Shown: piece by piece, positions 28,923 through 37,873 of the stretch
Position numbering within the stretch: the stretch's first letter is position 1
Layout of the letters: each line of letters begins with the position of its first letter
Source: Fidelibacterota bacterium
GTDB taxonomy: Bacteria > Fidelibacterota > UBA8477 > JABMPR01
NCBI GenBank assembly: GCA_016844945.1
Contig: JAERTJ010000100.1
Coordinates: 62,001-126,000 of the forward strand
Direction of reading: 5' to 3'
Length of the DNA stretch: 64,000 nt
Position numbers and translations under genes: made by a program
The notes under the pieces: generated by a model
Database searches by the model: none
Told to the model about the DNA's origin: nothing
What the model saw: only the letters and a program-made list of their open reading frames with translations

Positions 28923-30206
28923 ATGCCCAGGATTGATCGAATAGTGAATACCGATCCCCAATCTATCTTTGACTATATATTTGGACTAACAGTCCCAGGT
29001 GTGAAGTTGGAACTGTCACGTGTACAAGAATTTATGAGGAGTATTGGAACTCCCTATGACTCCTATCCTGTTATTCATATAGCAGGAACTAACGGGAAGG
29101 GATCCACAGCTGCTATGCTCGCTGCTATTATAGATGCATATGGCAAAAGAACAGGTCTCTTTACCTCGCCTCACTTAGTTAAACCCAATGAGCGGGTCAG
29201 AGTGGGGAATCAATTGGTTCCAGATGCCTTTATTGTGGAGAAGGTTGAGTCCTGGAGATCAGAAATAGACCGGTTGGGTATCACCTTTTTTGAGGTCCTC
29301 ACCGCTCTGGGAATGGCTTACTTCAAAGACAAAAAAGTAGATATTGCAGTCATCGAAACAGGGTTGGGTGGTAGACTGGATGCCACTAATGTTGTTGATC
29401 CAACAATAAGCGTCATTACTCATGTTTCCATGGATCATGAAAATATTCTTGGAGATAATCTTGCCCAAATAGCTGGTGAGAAAGCAGGCATTATTAAAGC
29501 AGGTCGCCCTGTCGTCCTGGGGAAAAACCCTAGTACCGTTCGAGATGTTATTCTAAAAAAATGCCAGCTGGAACAAGCTAGATATGCAGATGTCTCAGAA
29601 CTTGTCTCAATTGAATCTGTTGAGACACATGAGCTTGTCCAGCATGTCAGGATAAATTTCTCAGGTACATTGATTGAGGTTGATCTACCTCTGCTGGGTC
29701 TCCACCAAACGGAGAACTTTGCAAATGTTTTGGTGGTGTTGAACGAATTGGGGCTGCCTCTTAACGCAGAGCTTATTCAGAAGGGCTTGAACCAAATGGT
29801 GTGGCAGGGTAGGATGCAAGTCCTTCAGAAGGACCCTTTGGTCTTGTATGATGTCGCCCATAATCTTTCAGGTCTGGGACGACTCCTTGATTCTCTTCAG
29901 GCTGCCTCTCATGAGGATTCTATTCTGGTGGTAGCATTTAATGCCCGAAAAAATATAGCACCCATGCTTAAAATGCTGGAGAGTTGGAAAGGACCGGTAT
30001 TGTATTCCACTTTTAGTGGTCATTCAACAGTGGAGAGAGATGCTCTGGTGGATTTGGGTGTTCGAACAGACCAGGTTATTACAAGCCTGACTGCTGCATA
30101 CCAACAAGCTTTAGCTATGCGTAAAACAGGTGATCAGACGATATGCTTTTTGGGCAGTCATTACATGGCTGAAGATCTGTTTCCCATGTTTCGGGTTGAA
30201 GCATAA
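28923..30206 (+). CDS. folC: Folylpolyglutamate/dihydrofolate synthase
   Basis: This 427-residue Mur-ligase-fold enzyme adds glutamate to folates and may also form dihydrofolate. HIAGTNGKGSTAAMLAAI (P-loop, near 55), GLFTSPHLVKPNERVRV, VIETGLGGRLDATNVV and SMDHENILGDNLAQIAGEKA are diagnostic. The C-terminal domain has DVAHN (LYDVAHNLSG). Length is typical. It probably ends the transcript that begins upstream of the amidase, since a promoter-bearing gap follows before rho. Confidence 0.94.
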   Translation: MPRIDRIVNTDPQSIFDYIFGLTVPGVKLELSRVQEFMRSIGTPYDSYPVIHIAGTNGKGSTAAMLAAIIDAYGKRTGLFTSPHLVKPNERVRVGNQLVPDAFIVEKVESWRSEIDRLGITFFEVLTALGMAYFKDKKVDIAVIETGLGGRLDATNVVDPTISVITHVSMDHENILGDNLAQIAGEKAGIIKAGRPVVLGKNPSTVRDVILKKCQLEQARYADVSELVSIESVETHELVQHVRINFSGTLIEVDLPLLGLHQTENFANVLVVLNELGLPLNAELIQKGLNQMVWQGRMQVLQKDPLVLYDVAHNLSGLGRLLDSLQAASHEDSILVVAFNARKNIAPMLKMLESWKGPVLYSTFSGHSTVERDALVDLGVRTDQVITSLTAAYQQALAMRKTGDQTICFLGSHYMAEDLFPMFRVEA

Positions 30207-30266
30207 GCACAACTGACCAGCTGATGTCAACAGCATACAGGCACGAATAATAAATTAGATTTTTAA

Positions 30267-30294
30267 TTGACAAGGTTTAGGACTGGTTTAAATT
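30267..30294 (+). promoter_or_regulatory. Predicted sigma-70-type promoter of rho
   Basis: TTGACA at 30267-30272 and TAAATT at 30289-30294 are separated by 16 bases. The start site would leave an mRNA leader of about 100 bases before the rho ATG, A/T-rich and without an ORF. A long leader is common where Rho controls its own transcription; that is inference. Confidence 0.5.
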
Positions 30295-30400
30295 CACATT
30301 GCAATTCAAAAGCTGATTTTACGTATTTTATCTCCCGACAATAATTTTTCACAGAAATTTTAATTAAAAATATCAATCACAAAAGAACAGGTTTATTTCA

Positions 30401-31654
30401 ATGAGTTTTACCATTATGCAACTTCAGAAGATGAAGTTGAAAGAATTAGCCGATATTGCCCAGGAATTGGCAGTACCAGCAATTACGGGCCAGAAAAAGA
30501 TGGAGTTGGTCGAAGCCATTATCGAAGCTCAGACAGAAAGTCAGGGGATGATGTTTTCCAAGGGGGTATTGGAAATTCTTCCCGACGGTTATGGCTTTCT
30601 CCGGGATGCAGATAATAATTATCTCGCTGGTGCACATGATATCTATGTGTCACCCTCCCAAATCAAACGATTTGGGCTCCGAACCGGTCAAATAGTCTGG
30701 GGTCAGGTGCGTCCTCCAAAGGACAATGAGCGCTATTTTGCCCTGCTAAAAATTGAAGCCATTAACTACATGAACCCCGAGGAGGGGAGAATTGTACCTC
30801 AGTTTGACACGCTGACTCCACTATATCCAGATGGGAAGTTAAGTCTCGAGAGAGGTCCCAAAAGCTATTCCATGCGAGTCATGGATTTACTGAGCCCGGT
30901 TGGAAAAGGTCAGCGTGGTCTCATTACTGCTCAGCCCAAAACAGGTAAAACCATTCTACTCCAGGATATTGCCAATTCTATCGTTCGGAATCATCCTGAT
31001 GTTACACTCATCGTGCTGCTCATCGATGAGCGCCCTGAGGAAGTTACCGATATGCGTCGCATGGTTGATGCAGAAGTAATTGCCTCTACCTTTGATGAGC
31101 CACCAGAGCGCCACGTTCAGGTTGCAGATATGGTTCTGAATAAAGCCAAGTGTATGGTTGAATTCGGAAAAGATGTCGTTATCCTGCTGGATAGTTTGAC
31201 ACGTCTGGCAAGAGCTCACAATGCTGTCATCCCACATAGTGGAAAAATTCTATCTGGTGGTATTGACTCCAATGCCCTCCATCGTCCAAAGCGCTTCTTT
31301 GGAGCAGCCAGAAATGTGGAGCATGGAGGCTCTTTGACAATAATGGCAACCGCACTGATTGAAACTGGCTCTCGTATGGATGATGTTATTTTTGAAGAGT
31401 TTAAAGGGACAGGTAACATGGAGCTTGTTCTGGATCGCCGTCTCAGTGACCGTCGAATCTATCCTGCCATTGACATCAACCGCTCAGGTACCAGAAAAGA
31501 AGAGTTATTACTTACCAAAGCTGAACTATCCAGGACATGGATTCTCAGGAAGTTATTGAATGAGATGACTCCAGTCGAGGCTATGGAATTCTTGCTTGAG
31601 AGAATGCAGCGTTCAGGCACCAATAAGGAATTTATTCAGTCGATGAATTCATAA
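30401..31654 (+). CDS. rho: Transcription termination factor Rho
   Basis: This 417-residue hexameric RNA helicase has an N-terminal helical domain ([18 protein letters not shown]), a cold-shock-like RNA-binding domain (about 50-125, [18 protein letters not shown]) and a RecA-type ATPase core. Walker A is [13 protein letters not shown], Walker [14 protein letters not shown], and the Q- and R-loop regions ([20 protein letters not shown]) follow. Length matches E. coli Rho (419), so there is no large insertion. It is monocistronic, with its own predicted promoter and a strong terminator 26 bases downstream. Confidence 0.97.
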   Translation: MSFTIMQLQKMKLKELADIAQELAVPAITGQKKMELVEAIIEAQTESQGMMFSKGVLEILPDGYGFLRDADNNYLAGAHDIYVSPSQIKRFGLRTGQIVWGQVRPPKDNERYFALLKIEAINYMNPEEGRIVPQFDTLTPLYPDGKLSLERGPKSYSMRVMDLLSPVGKGQRGLITAQPKTGKTILLQDIANSIVRNHPDVTLIVLLIDERPEEVTDMRRMVDAEVIASTFDEPPERHVQVADMVLNKAKCMVEFGKDVVILLDSLTRLARAHNAVIPHSGKILSGGIDSNALHRPKRFFGAARNVEHGGSLTIMATALIETGSRMDDVIFEEFKGTGNMELVLDRRLSDRRIYPAIDINRSGTRKEELLLTKAELSRTWILRKLLNEMTPVEAMEFLLERMQRSGTNKEFIQSMNS

Positions 31655-31680
31655 ATTAATCGATTCTCACTTTAAATCGA

Positions 31681-31716
31681 GAGGGTGTGAATGCAAATTC
31701 ACACCCTCTTTTTTTT
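31681..31716 (+). terminator. Intrinsic terminator of rho
   Basis: GAGGGTGTGAAT and ATTCACACCCTC pair perfectly (12 bp) around a four-base loop, followed by eight T residues. Confidence 0.95.
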
Positions 31717-31837
31717 CTAGCCTAATTCAACCCAATCAGATGACTTCCAACTCGAATATTTTCCTAAACCTTTCCCCTTGCCATGACAGGGGGTCCGCCG
31801 ATATATTGCGCGGCTTTTTAAGGAGAGAAAGAAAGAA

Positions 31838-33025
31838 ATGACATTTACTAAAAGAATCAACGCCTTACAGCCCTCAGCCACCATGGCTGTATTAGAAGCT
31901 GCGGCACGTTTACGTAGCCAGGGTGTTGATATCATTTCTTTTGGTGCCGGTGAGCCTGATTTCAACACACCTGAGCATATCATTGAAGCTGGTAATGAAG
32001 CGATGGCAAAGGGTATGACACGCTATACACCTGCCAGCGGCACAGCAACACTCAAACAAGCGGTAACTGACAAACTAAAGCGCGATAATTCGTTAGCGTA
32101 TGAGCCTTCCCAGATTGTCATTTCCAATGGGGCTAAACATTCTCTCTACAACATCATGATGACTCTTTTTGATGAAGGTGATGAAGTTATTATTTTGAAA
32201 CCTTACTGGGTGACTTATCCTGAAATCGTCAAATTGAGCGGTGCTGAACCCGTCTATGTTGAAACGCTGGAATCAGATGCTTTTCAGGTTACTGCAGAAC
32301 AATTACAGCAGGTGATCACACACCGAACGAAAGGGATTATAGTCAATACTCCCTCAAACCCCAGTGGAGCGGTTTTAAATAAAGCAAGTCTCCAGGTTGT
32401 TGTGGATGTATGTCTTGAACATGAGGTGTGGATCATCAGTGATGAATGTTATGATGCCCTAGTCTATGATGGGGAACATATCAGTCTGGCTGGATTTGAA
32501 GGTGCGTATGAGAAGACCATTACTGTCCAGACGCTATCAAAGGCTTATGCCATGACTGGCTGGCGGATCGGGTACACAGCTTCGAATAATGATGTGGCCA
32601 AGGCTATGGGAAAATTTCAGGGACAGGCAACAGGTTGTCCTAACTCGATAGCCCAATATGCTTCTCAGGTTGCATTAACAGGTGACCATTCTTTTCTTGA
32701 TGAATGGCGAGCCCAGTTTGTTGAAAGAAGGGATTACATGGTAAATGCTCTGGATGCCATGAACGGCGTAAGCTGTATCATGCCAGAAGGCGCCTTCTAT
32801 GCTTTCCCAAAAGTTTCAGGATTGTTCGGTAAAAAGGCTGATGGTCTTGAAATCAAAAATGACTTAGATCTGACAAAGTATTTGTTAGATGCTGCACATA
32901 TTACTGTGGTACCGGGATCAGCATTCGGTGCTCCGGACCACGTTAGATTGTCCTACGCGACCTCTTTGGACGCGATAAAAGCCGGTCTTGGCAGGTTTGC
33001 CGAGGCTGTTGCCAAATTGAATTGA
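31838..33025 (+). CDS. Class I pyridoxal-phosphate aminotransferase (aspartate aminotransferase type)
   Basis: This 395-residue enzyme belongs to the AspB/aspartate aminotransferase I-gamma group. [39 protein letters not shown] (substrate-binding Asn region), [12 protein letters not shown] (PLP-ring Asp) and [15 protein letters not shown] (Schiff-base Lys) are intact. Aspartate is the likeliest amino donor, but specificity is inferred. AAGGAGAG lies about ten bases before the ATG. The 120 bases upstream hold two small GC-rich hairpins that could act in the leader. Confidence 0.92.
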   Translation: MTFTKRINALQPSATMAVLEAAARLRSQGVDIISFGAGEPDFNTPEHIIEAGNEAMAKGMTRYTPASGTATLKQAVTDKLKRDNSLAYEPSQIVISNGAKHSLYNIMMTLFDEGDEVIILKPYWVTYPEIVKLSGAEPVYVETLESDAFQVTAEQLQQVITHRTKGIIVNTPSNPSGAVLNKASLQVVVDVCLEHEVWIISDECYDALVYDGEHISLAGFEGAYEKTITVQTLSKAYAMTGWRIGYTASNNDVAKAMGKFQGQATGCPNSIAQYASQVALTGDHSFLDEWRAQFVERRDYMVNALDAMNGVSCIMPEGAFYAFPKVSGLFGKKADGLEIKNDLDLTKYLLDAAHITVVPGSAFGAPDHVRLSYATSLDAIKAGLGRFAEAVAKLN

Positions 33026-33044
33026 TGAAGGGAGAACCCATCAA

Positions 33045-33257
33045 ATGAAACCAGGAATCCATCCTAAATACGAGTTGCACAAGGTTGCTTGTGCCTGCGG
33101 AAATAGTTTCGAGACCTATACCACTGTTGGTGAGTTACACATAGAAATCTGTAATGAATGCCATCCATATTTTACTGGAAAACAAAAATTGTTGGATACG
33201 GCTGGTCGTATTGACAAGTTCCGTAAAAAGTATGGATCTGCTGAAAAAGCTAAATAG
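33045..33257 (+). CDS. rpmE: 50S ribosomal protein bL31 (zinc-binding form)
   Basis: This 70-residue protein starts [20 protein letters not shown], as in bL31. Two Cys pairs (CAC near 15-17 and CNEC near 36-39) form the zinc site, so this is the Zn-dependent paralogue. HPYFTGKQK and the basic tail are typical. It ends in TAG 33255-33257, and the next gene continues in the same frame seven codons later. The order rpmE-DUF1385-prfA is shared with many other bacteria. Confidence 0.96.
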   Translation: MKPGIHPKYELHKVACACGNSFETYTTVGELHIEICNECHPYFTGKQKLLDTAGRIDKFRKKYGSAEKAK

Positions 33258-33275
33258 ATCTCTCGTAAAGCTGCT

Positions 33276-34271
33276 TTGAAATCAAAACGCAAACTTAGCG
33301 TTTTCATTCAGGCATTTCTCACTGCCCAACAATCTATCCTGGTTGGTGGGCAAGCGCTCATTGAGGGCGTCATGATGAGAGTGCCTGGAGCTTATGCTAT
33401 TGCCGTGAGAAATCCTAAAGGCGAGATTATTACCAGACGTCAGGAGTTTAAATCTCTCACTGAAAAAATTGCCATTTTCAAAAAACCAGTACTTCGAGGC
33501 ATGATTGCCTTGTTTGAATCCATGAAAATGGGTATCGGGACACTGAATGAATCTGCTGAAATAGCCTATGAGGAAGACAGCTCCGCTGAGATGAGTCTCA
33601 AGGACAAAATCCTGTCAGCTCTTGGAACTTTACTCGCTTTGGGTATTGGTCTGGGGCTATTTTTTGTGACACCGTTGTTTGTCACAGGAAATCTACTCAA
33701 TCTTTCTGAGACTGCATTCACCTTTAATGTTGTGTCAGGAGTCATCAGAATTGCTCTGTTTCTGGCCTACCTTTGGGGTATTTCTTTGCTCGATGATGTC
33801 AAACGATTGTTTCAATACCATGGGGCTGAACATAAAACGGTTTACACTTTTGAGGCAGGCAAACCTCTGGATCTCGAATCTGCCAGACCGTTTCAGACCC
33901 AACATCCGAGATGTGGCACCAGTTTTATTTTTATTGTATTGTTATCTTCAATTCTAATGTTTGCCATCATTGATAGTATTGTAAAACTATTTGTGGGCGA
34001 AATGACACTCCAGATAAGATTGCTCACACATCTACCCCTGATTCCATTGGTAGCAGGTGTGGGTTATGAAATATTGAAGCTGAGCTCCAAGTATCGACAT
34101 ATCGGTTGGGTGAGAGCTCTTTCTGCCCCGGGAATATGGCTTCAGAATATCACGACCAGAGAACCAGATGATGAACAACTCACAGTAGCTCTGGAATCTT
34201 TAAAATTCGCATTCGGGGATGACCTGGAGAAATATCATGGTCAATCCTATGTGGCGGAGGCTATTGATTAA
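33276..34271 (+). CDS. DUF1385 (YqhQ-like) membrane protein
   Basis: This 331-residue polytopic protein has the DUF1385 core: [15 protein letters not shown] near residue 23, [19 protein letters not shown], two to three hydrophobic helices (about 112-170), then [15 protein letters not shown] and HPRCGTSF. The function is not firmly known; some members have been linked to membrane-embedded chaperone roles. The only plausible start is a TTG with no Shine-Dalgarno sequence, in the same frame as rpmE and seven codons past its stop. Its TAA shares one base with the prfA ATG. Confidence 0.88.
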   Translation: MKSKRKLSVFIQAFLTAQQSILVGGQALIEGVMMRVPGAYAIAVRNPKGEIITRRQEFKSLTEKIAIFKKPVLRGMIALFESMKMGIGTLNESAEIAYEEDSSAEMSLKDKILSALGTLLALGIGLGLFFVTPLFVTGNLLNLSETAFTFNVVSGVIRIALFLAYLWGISLLDDVKRLFQYHGAEHKTVYTFEAGKPLDLESARPFQTQHPRCGTSFIFIVLLSSILMFAIIDSIVKLFVGEMTLQIRLLTHLPLIPLVAGVGYEILKLSSKYRHIGWVRALSAPGIWLQNITTREPDDEQLTVALESLKFAFGDDLEKYHGQSYVAEAID

Positions 34272-35335
34272 TGCTTCTGGATAAACTCCCAGCACTCAAG
34301 GAAAAATTCAGTGAGTTGGAAACTCAACTTTCAGATCCAGAACTCATGGCAAACAATCGTAAGTATGCGAAAATTGCCCGTGAGCACAATGAATTATCCC
34401 ATGTGCTGGAAGTTTTTCACAGTTATGAAGAACTCATGACGAACATTGAGGAGGGGGAATCAATTCTTCATGGCGAAGATGAGGAACTCAAGGAAATCGT
34501 TCGTGAGGAGTTAGACGAATCTCTGGCTGAGAAAGCCAGGCTGGAAGAAGATTTAAAAATATTACTGATTCCAAAAGATCCTCTGGATCGCGGAGCAGCC
34601 CTACTGGAAATCAGGGCAGGTGCAGGCGGCGATGAGGCAGCATTGTTCGCCACTGATCTTGTTCGCATGTATTTGCGCTACACGGAAACCATGAACTGGA
34701 AATATGAGTTTATCACTCGTAATGAAATGGGTGGTGGTGGAACCAAGGAAGCCATAATTCAGGTCACAGGTGATGATGCTTATGGTACGTTGAAGTTTGA
34801 AAGCGGTGTGCACCGGGTTCAAAGAATCCCACAAACGGAATCAAGTGGTAGAATTCACACTTCTGCAGCGACTGTCGCAGTCCTGCCTGAAGCCGAAGAA
34901 GTTGATATTGAGATAAATACAAGTGATCTGAGAATAGATACGTTTCGGGCCAGTGGCGCTGGTGGACAACACGTTAATAAAACTGAATCAGCTATCCGCA
35001 TCACGCATATGCCTTCTGGGATGGTTGTTTCCTGTCAGGATGAATCTTCTCAGCATAAGAACAAGGACAAGGCCATGAAAGTGCTGCGTGCACGATTATT
35101 GGCTGAAGAAACCGAGAAGCAAAACAGCCAGGTTGCTGCTATGCGTAAGACCCTGGTTTCGACAGGTGACCGTAGTGCCAAGATTCGTACCTATAATTAT
35201 CCACAGGGTCGGGTGACAGACCACCGGATAAATCTAACACTTTATCGTTTGGAAGAGATTACCAATGGTGACCTTTCTGAGCTTCATGAAAAACTTGTGG
35301 CAGCGGAGATGGTCAATCGACTGGAGTTGCTTTGA
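34271..35335 (+). CDS. prfA: Peptide chain release factor 1
   Basis: This is a 354-residue class I release factor. The stop-codon-recognising region is present around [20 protein letters not shown], and the peptidyl-hydrolysis motif GGQ is in [17 protein letters not shown]. There is no in-frame interruption, as would mark the frameshifted prfB. It overlaps the DUF1385 gene by one base and the next gene by four (TTGA). The usual partner prmC, which methylates the GGQ glutamine, does not follow. Confidence 0.96.
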   Translation: MLLDKLPALKEKFSELETQLSDPELMANNRKYAKIAREHNELSHVLEVFHSYEELMTNIEEGESILHGEDEELKEIVREELDESLAEKARLEEDLKILLIPKDPLDRGAALLEIRAGAGGDEAALFATDLVRMYLRYTETMNWKYEFITRNEMGGGGTKEAIIQVTGDDAYGTLKFESGVHRVQRIPQTESSGRIHTSAATVAVLPEAEEVDIEINTSDLRIDTFRASGAGGQHVNKTESAIRITHMPSGMVVSCQDESSQHKNKDKAMKVLRARLLAEETEKQNSQVAAMRKTLVSTGDRSAKIRTYNYPQGRVTDHRINLTLYRLEEITNGDLSELHEKLVAAEMVNRLELL

Positions 35336-35754
35336 GTAAGCCTGCTTCACGTTCGATGCGTACCTGGCGTAAGTTTCACAGATATTCATTTGGTTATAGT
35401 AAGTGGGTGAGTATCGTTTCTGTTGTATTGCTCCTTGTCATTTCACTCACCGGGATTTTACTGGTTCATCAGGATGACCTCAAAGTAATTCAGACGGGGA
35501 GGGTTCCTCTTAGTCTATTACCCGCCCATTATGAGAATCGCCTTGAGAGTACCCGTGAGAGACAGGGAACAACAACCCTGTTCGAGGAAGAACAGAGTGT
35601 CCCCATGCGTTGGGTGATCCTCGACCTACACACAGGTGATTTTTTTGGCAAATATGGTTTTCTCCTGTATGATCTCCTGGCAGTTGTCATGCTGGTTTTG
35701 GGAACCACCGGTATTTATATGTACTTTAAGATTAGAAAGAATAGCGTTTTTTAG
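35332..35754 (+). CDS. PepSY-associated membrane protein
   Basis: This 140-residue protein has a basic N-terminus ([19 protein letters not shown]), a membrane helix (about 25-45, ending [11 protein letters not shown]), an external loop of about 60 residues and a second helix (about 108-132). The RKFHR...SLTGILL pattern is typical of PepSY-associated TM proteins found with siderophore or haem uptake. It starts with TTG overlapping the prfA stop, so translation is probably coupled. The function is uncertain. Confidence 0.75.
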   Translation: MSKPASRSMRTWRKFHRYSFGYSKWVSIVSVVLLLVISLTGILLVHQDDLKVIQTGRVPLSLLPAHYENRLESTRERQGTTTLFEEEQSVPMRWVILDLHTGDFFGKYGFLLYDLLAVVMLVLGTTGIYMYFKIRKNSVF

Positions 35755-35760
35755 AAAGGG

Positions 35761-36264
35761 ATGAACATGTACAGACATTCAATACTCATAATTCTCATGG
35801 TCATTAGTTTTGGCCTGTTGGCATGCAGCTCAGAAACTGGGGATGGTGCTGGAGAACAATACGGTCAGGATTTGACAATTGCCAAAGCGATCCCCATTAA
35901 TGAAGTATTTACCCAGGTCAGCGACCTGAATGGGAAAATGGTTCGTGTATCCGGGACTGTCACTGACCTCTGCAAACACAAGGGGTGTTGGATGCAGGTT
36001 TCAGATGGTAACAATGTCCTCACCGTTCGGTTTAAGGACGAAGCTTTCATTTTGCCAGCCGAAGCAGCTGGACGCAAAGTTGATTTTGAAGGCTTGCTGA
36101 TCGCCGAAAAAATTGACAACCCCTTAGGTTCCCACATGGCCTGCGCTGAAGCAGGTGAACACAGTGGTGAAGGTGCCTGTGAGAGTGAACGCGCTGAGAA
36201 AACGATAAAAAAAGTTTCTGATATGCGTTACACCATGGTCTCCACAGGTCTGGTTCTACTATAA
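35761..36264 (+). CDS. DUF4920 family lipoprotein
   Basis: This 167-residue protein has a signal peptide ending in GLLAC (Cys22). An OB-fold-like domain follows with VSGTVTDLCKHKGCWMQVSDG, where the two Cys are conserved in DUF4920, then LTVRFKDEAFILP and FEGLLIAEKI. A Cys/His-containing acidic stretch (MACAEAGEHSGEGACE) near 130-145 could bind metal. The role is unknown. It follows the PepSY-type gene by six bases. Confidence 0.82.
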   Translation: MNMYRHSILIILMVISFGLLACSSETGDGAGEQYGQDLTIAKAIPINEVFTQVSDLNGKMVRVSGTVTDLCKHKGCWMQVSDGNNVLTVRFKDEAFILPAEAAGRKVDFEGLLIAEKIDNPLGSHMACAEAGEHSGEGACESERAEKTIKKVSDMRYTMVSTGLVLL

Positions 36265-36298
36265 ATTTTAATTTCGTTCTGTAACGAGTGAATAAGAA

Positions 36299-36913
36299 AT
36301 GCATCCAACTAAACGCGAGTTGACAATTGAAGAGACACCCGAGCTGATTCAAGCAGCCCGAGATGGTGACAGGAAAGTGCAATCACAGCTTGTGTCGATG
36401 TACTCTGGTCGTATTTATAATCTTGGTCTGCGTATGCTGCGTAACAATGAAGATGCTGAAGATATGCTTCAGGAAACGTTCATTACAGCATTTCAGAAAA
36501 TCGATTCCTTTAAAGGTAAATCCAGTTTTTATACGTGGATCTACCGCATCGGTGTGAATATCGCTCTGGGTAAATTGCGAAAGCAATCCAGGATGCAGAT
36601 TTCCTATTCCATTCAGGAACCTGATTTCGAGAACCTCCACGGTCTGGATATATCAGACTGGCCAGAGTATATCGAAACCAAGGTTTCAGATGAAGAATTT
36701 AGAATCGCACTTAAGGTTGCATTGGACGATCTTGATGAAAAATACAGATCCGTATTCGTGTTAAGGGATTTGGAAGGTTTGTCCACAACCAAGACATCCG
36801 AGATGCTTGAGCTTTCAGAGAGCAATGTGAAAGTTAGGCTCATGCGCGCTAGACTGTTTTTGAGGGATCGCATGAGTACTTTCATGAAACGTGAAGGTTG
36901 GTTAGTAAAATGA
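36299..36913 (+). CDS. ECF-type RNA polymerase sigma factor
   Basis: This 204-residue sigma-E-like factor has region 2 (about 15-95) with RIYNLGLRMLRNNEDAEDML and ETFITAFQKIDSFKGKSSFYTWIYRIGVN, and region 4 (about 135-190) with LDEKYRSVFVLRDLEGLST, SESNVKVRLMRARLFLR. There is no region 3 or extra C-terminal domain. It is coupled by an ATGA overlap to a small Cys-rich protein that probably acts as its anti-sigma partner. Confidence 0.94.
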   Translation: MHPTKRELTIEETPELIQAARDGDRKVQSQLVSMYSGRIYNLGLRMLRNNEDAEDMLQETFITAFQKIDSFKGKSSFYTWIYRIGVNIALGKLRKQSRMQISYSIQEPDFENLHGLDISDWPEYIETKVSDEEFRIALKVALDDLDEKYRSVFVLRDLEGLSTTKTSEMLELSESNVKVRLMRARLFLRDRMSTFMKREGWLVK

Positions 36914-37161
36914 AACCAAAACATAATGTAGAGCTACAGAAGAAAATTTGTCTGGATTTCGGTGCAGATATTGGTTCTGAATTGTGTCAGGAAGTTGGTT
37001 CTCTCTTGGAGTCATGCCCTGAGTGTAAGGTTTACTACGATACCATGCAGCGGTCGGTAAAATTATATCGTGTAGTAGAAGATGATTGTGATTTGCCAGA
37101 GCCAGTATCAGAGCGCCTCTTCAAAGTATTGAATTTAGATGAATTGAAGAAGGATGTATAA
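36910..37161 (+). CDS. Small Cys-rich protein, probable anti-sigma factor
   Basis: This 83-residue soluble protein has five Cys (14, 26, 36, 39, 59), including CPEC at 36-39, followed by VYYDTM and an acidic helical tail. The pattern resembles the zinc-binding anti-sigma fold of cytosolic regulators such as RsrA, but the His normally four residues before the CxxC is Leu here; Cys26 could replace it. No membrane segment is present. I start it at MKPKHN, whose ATG overlaps the sigma factor's TGA, rather than four codons earlier. The anti-sigma role is inferred from position and Cys pattern. Confidence 0.65.
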   Translation: MKPKHNVELQKKICLDFGADIGSELCQEVGSLLESCPECKVYYDTMQRSVKLYRVVEDDCDLPEPVSERLFKVLNLDELKKDV

Positions 37162-37164
37162 ACA

Positions 37165-37419
37165 ATGGCAACGGCGATAGCACAGACAAAAAAAGTAATC
37201 ATGTTCACCACCCCAACCTGTTCACACTGCACAACGGCTAAGCGCTATTTACGTGAAAAGGGTATTAAGTTCAAAGAAATAGATGTGAGTAGAAATCAGA
37301 GAGCTGCTCAGGATATGGTAAGAAAAACGGGCCAACAGGGTGTTCCACAACTGTGGATTAATAATCGACCTGTTGTCGGTTTTGATAGAAATAAAATCAA
37401 TAGTTTATTAGGTGTATAG
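37165..37419 (+). CDS. Glutaredoxin-family protein
   Basis: This 84-residue thiol oxidoreductase has IMFTTPTCSHCTTAKRYL (CxxC near 19-22), EIDVSRNQRAAQDM and the cis-Pro/GSH-site GVPQLWINN followed by GFDRNKI. Its short length and the G-F-D ending resemble NrdH/YruB-type glutaredoxins. It follows the Cys-rich protein after three bases and precedes groES by nine, so all four genes from the sigma factor are probably co-transcribed. Confidence 0.9.
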   Translation: MATAIAQTKKVIMFTTPTCSHCTTAKRYLREKGIKFKEIDVSRNQRAAQDMVRKTGQQGVPQLWINNRPVVGFDRNKINSLLGV

Positions 37420-37428
37420 GAGAAAGAA

Positions 37429-37698
37429 ATGAAAATTCAACCTTTAGACGATCGTGTATTAGTTGTACCTGCTGGTGAAGAAGAAACCACAGCTTCTGGA
37501 ATTATTATCCCAGATACTGCCAAGGAAAAACCACGTCGTGGAACAGTGGCTGCTGTGGGAAATGATGAAGATTTGCAGGAATTAGTTAAAGAAGGTGATG
37601 TTATCCTTTATGGTAAATACTCAGGTGATGAGTTGTCATACGATGGCACAGACTACCTCATTATTAACCGTGGTGACATTCTCGCAAAACTCGGATAG
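37429..37698 (+). CDS. groES: Co-chaperonin GroES
   Basis: This 89-residue GroES has IQPLDDRVLV at the start, the mobile loop ETTASGIIIPDTAKEKP that contacts GroEL, RGTVAAVGN and the C-terminal DYLIINRGDILAKL. AGGAG stands seven bases before the ATG. groEL does not follow; a terminator ends the transcript 20 bases after the stop. The main groEL must be elsewhere, or this is a second, stress-linked groES. Confidence 0.95.
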   Translation: MKIQPLDDRVLVVPAGEEETTASGIIIPDTAKEKPRRGTVAAVGNDEDLQELVKEGDVILYGKYSGDELSYDGTDYLIINRGDILAKLG

Positions 37699-37718
37699 TT
37701 CTTTAGCCACATGCTTTT

Positions 37719-37747
37719 AAAAAGGGAGTCTTTGGGCTCCCTTTTTT
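37719..37747 (+). terminator. Intrinsic terminator after groES
   Basis: AAAGGGAG pairs with CTCCCTTT around an eight-base loop and runs into a tract of T residues ending at 37747. Confidence 0.9.
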
Positions 37748-37873
37748 GTTATTCATTACTTTTCTCCTCCACAACAATTTCTATCTTAGCCTTCAATTAT
37801 TCACAGTTGAAGCAGGGGATTGCTGTAACAATTTTCCATTCAAACAGTTGACCAGTAGCGGGGAGATTCACAC

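Noticed and set aside
34271-35335. Release factor 2 with programmed frameshift
   Set aside because: The frame is continuous and the recognition region fits release factor 1.
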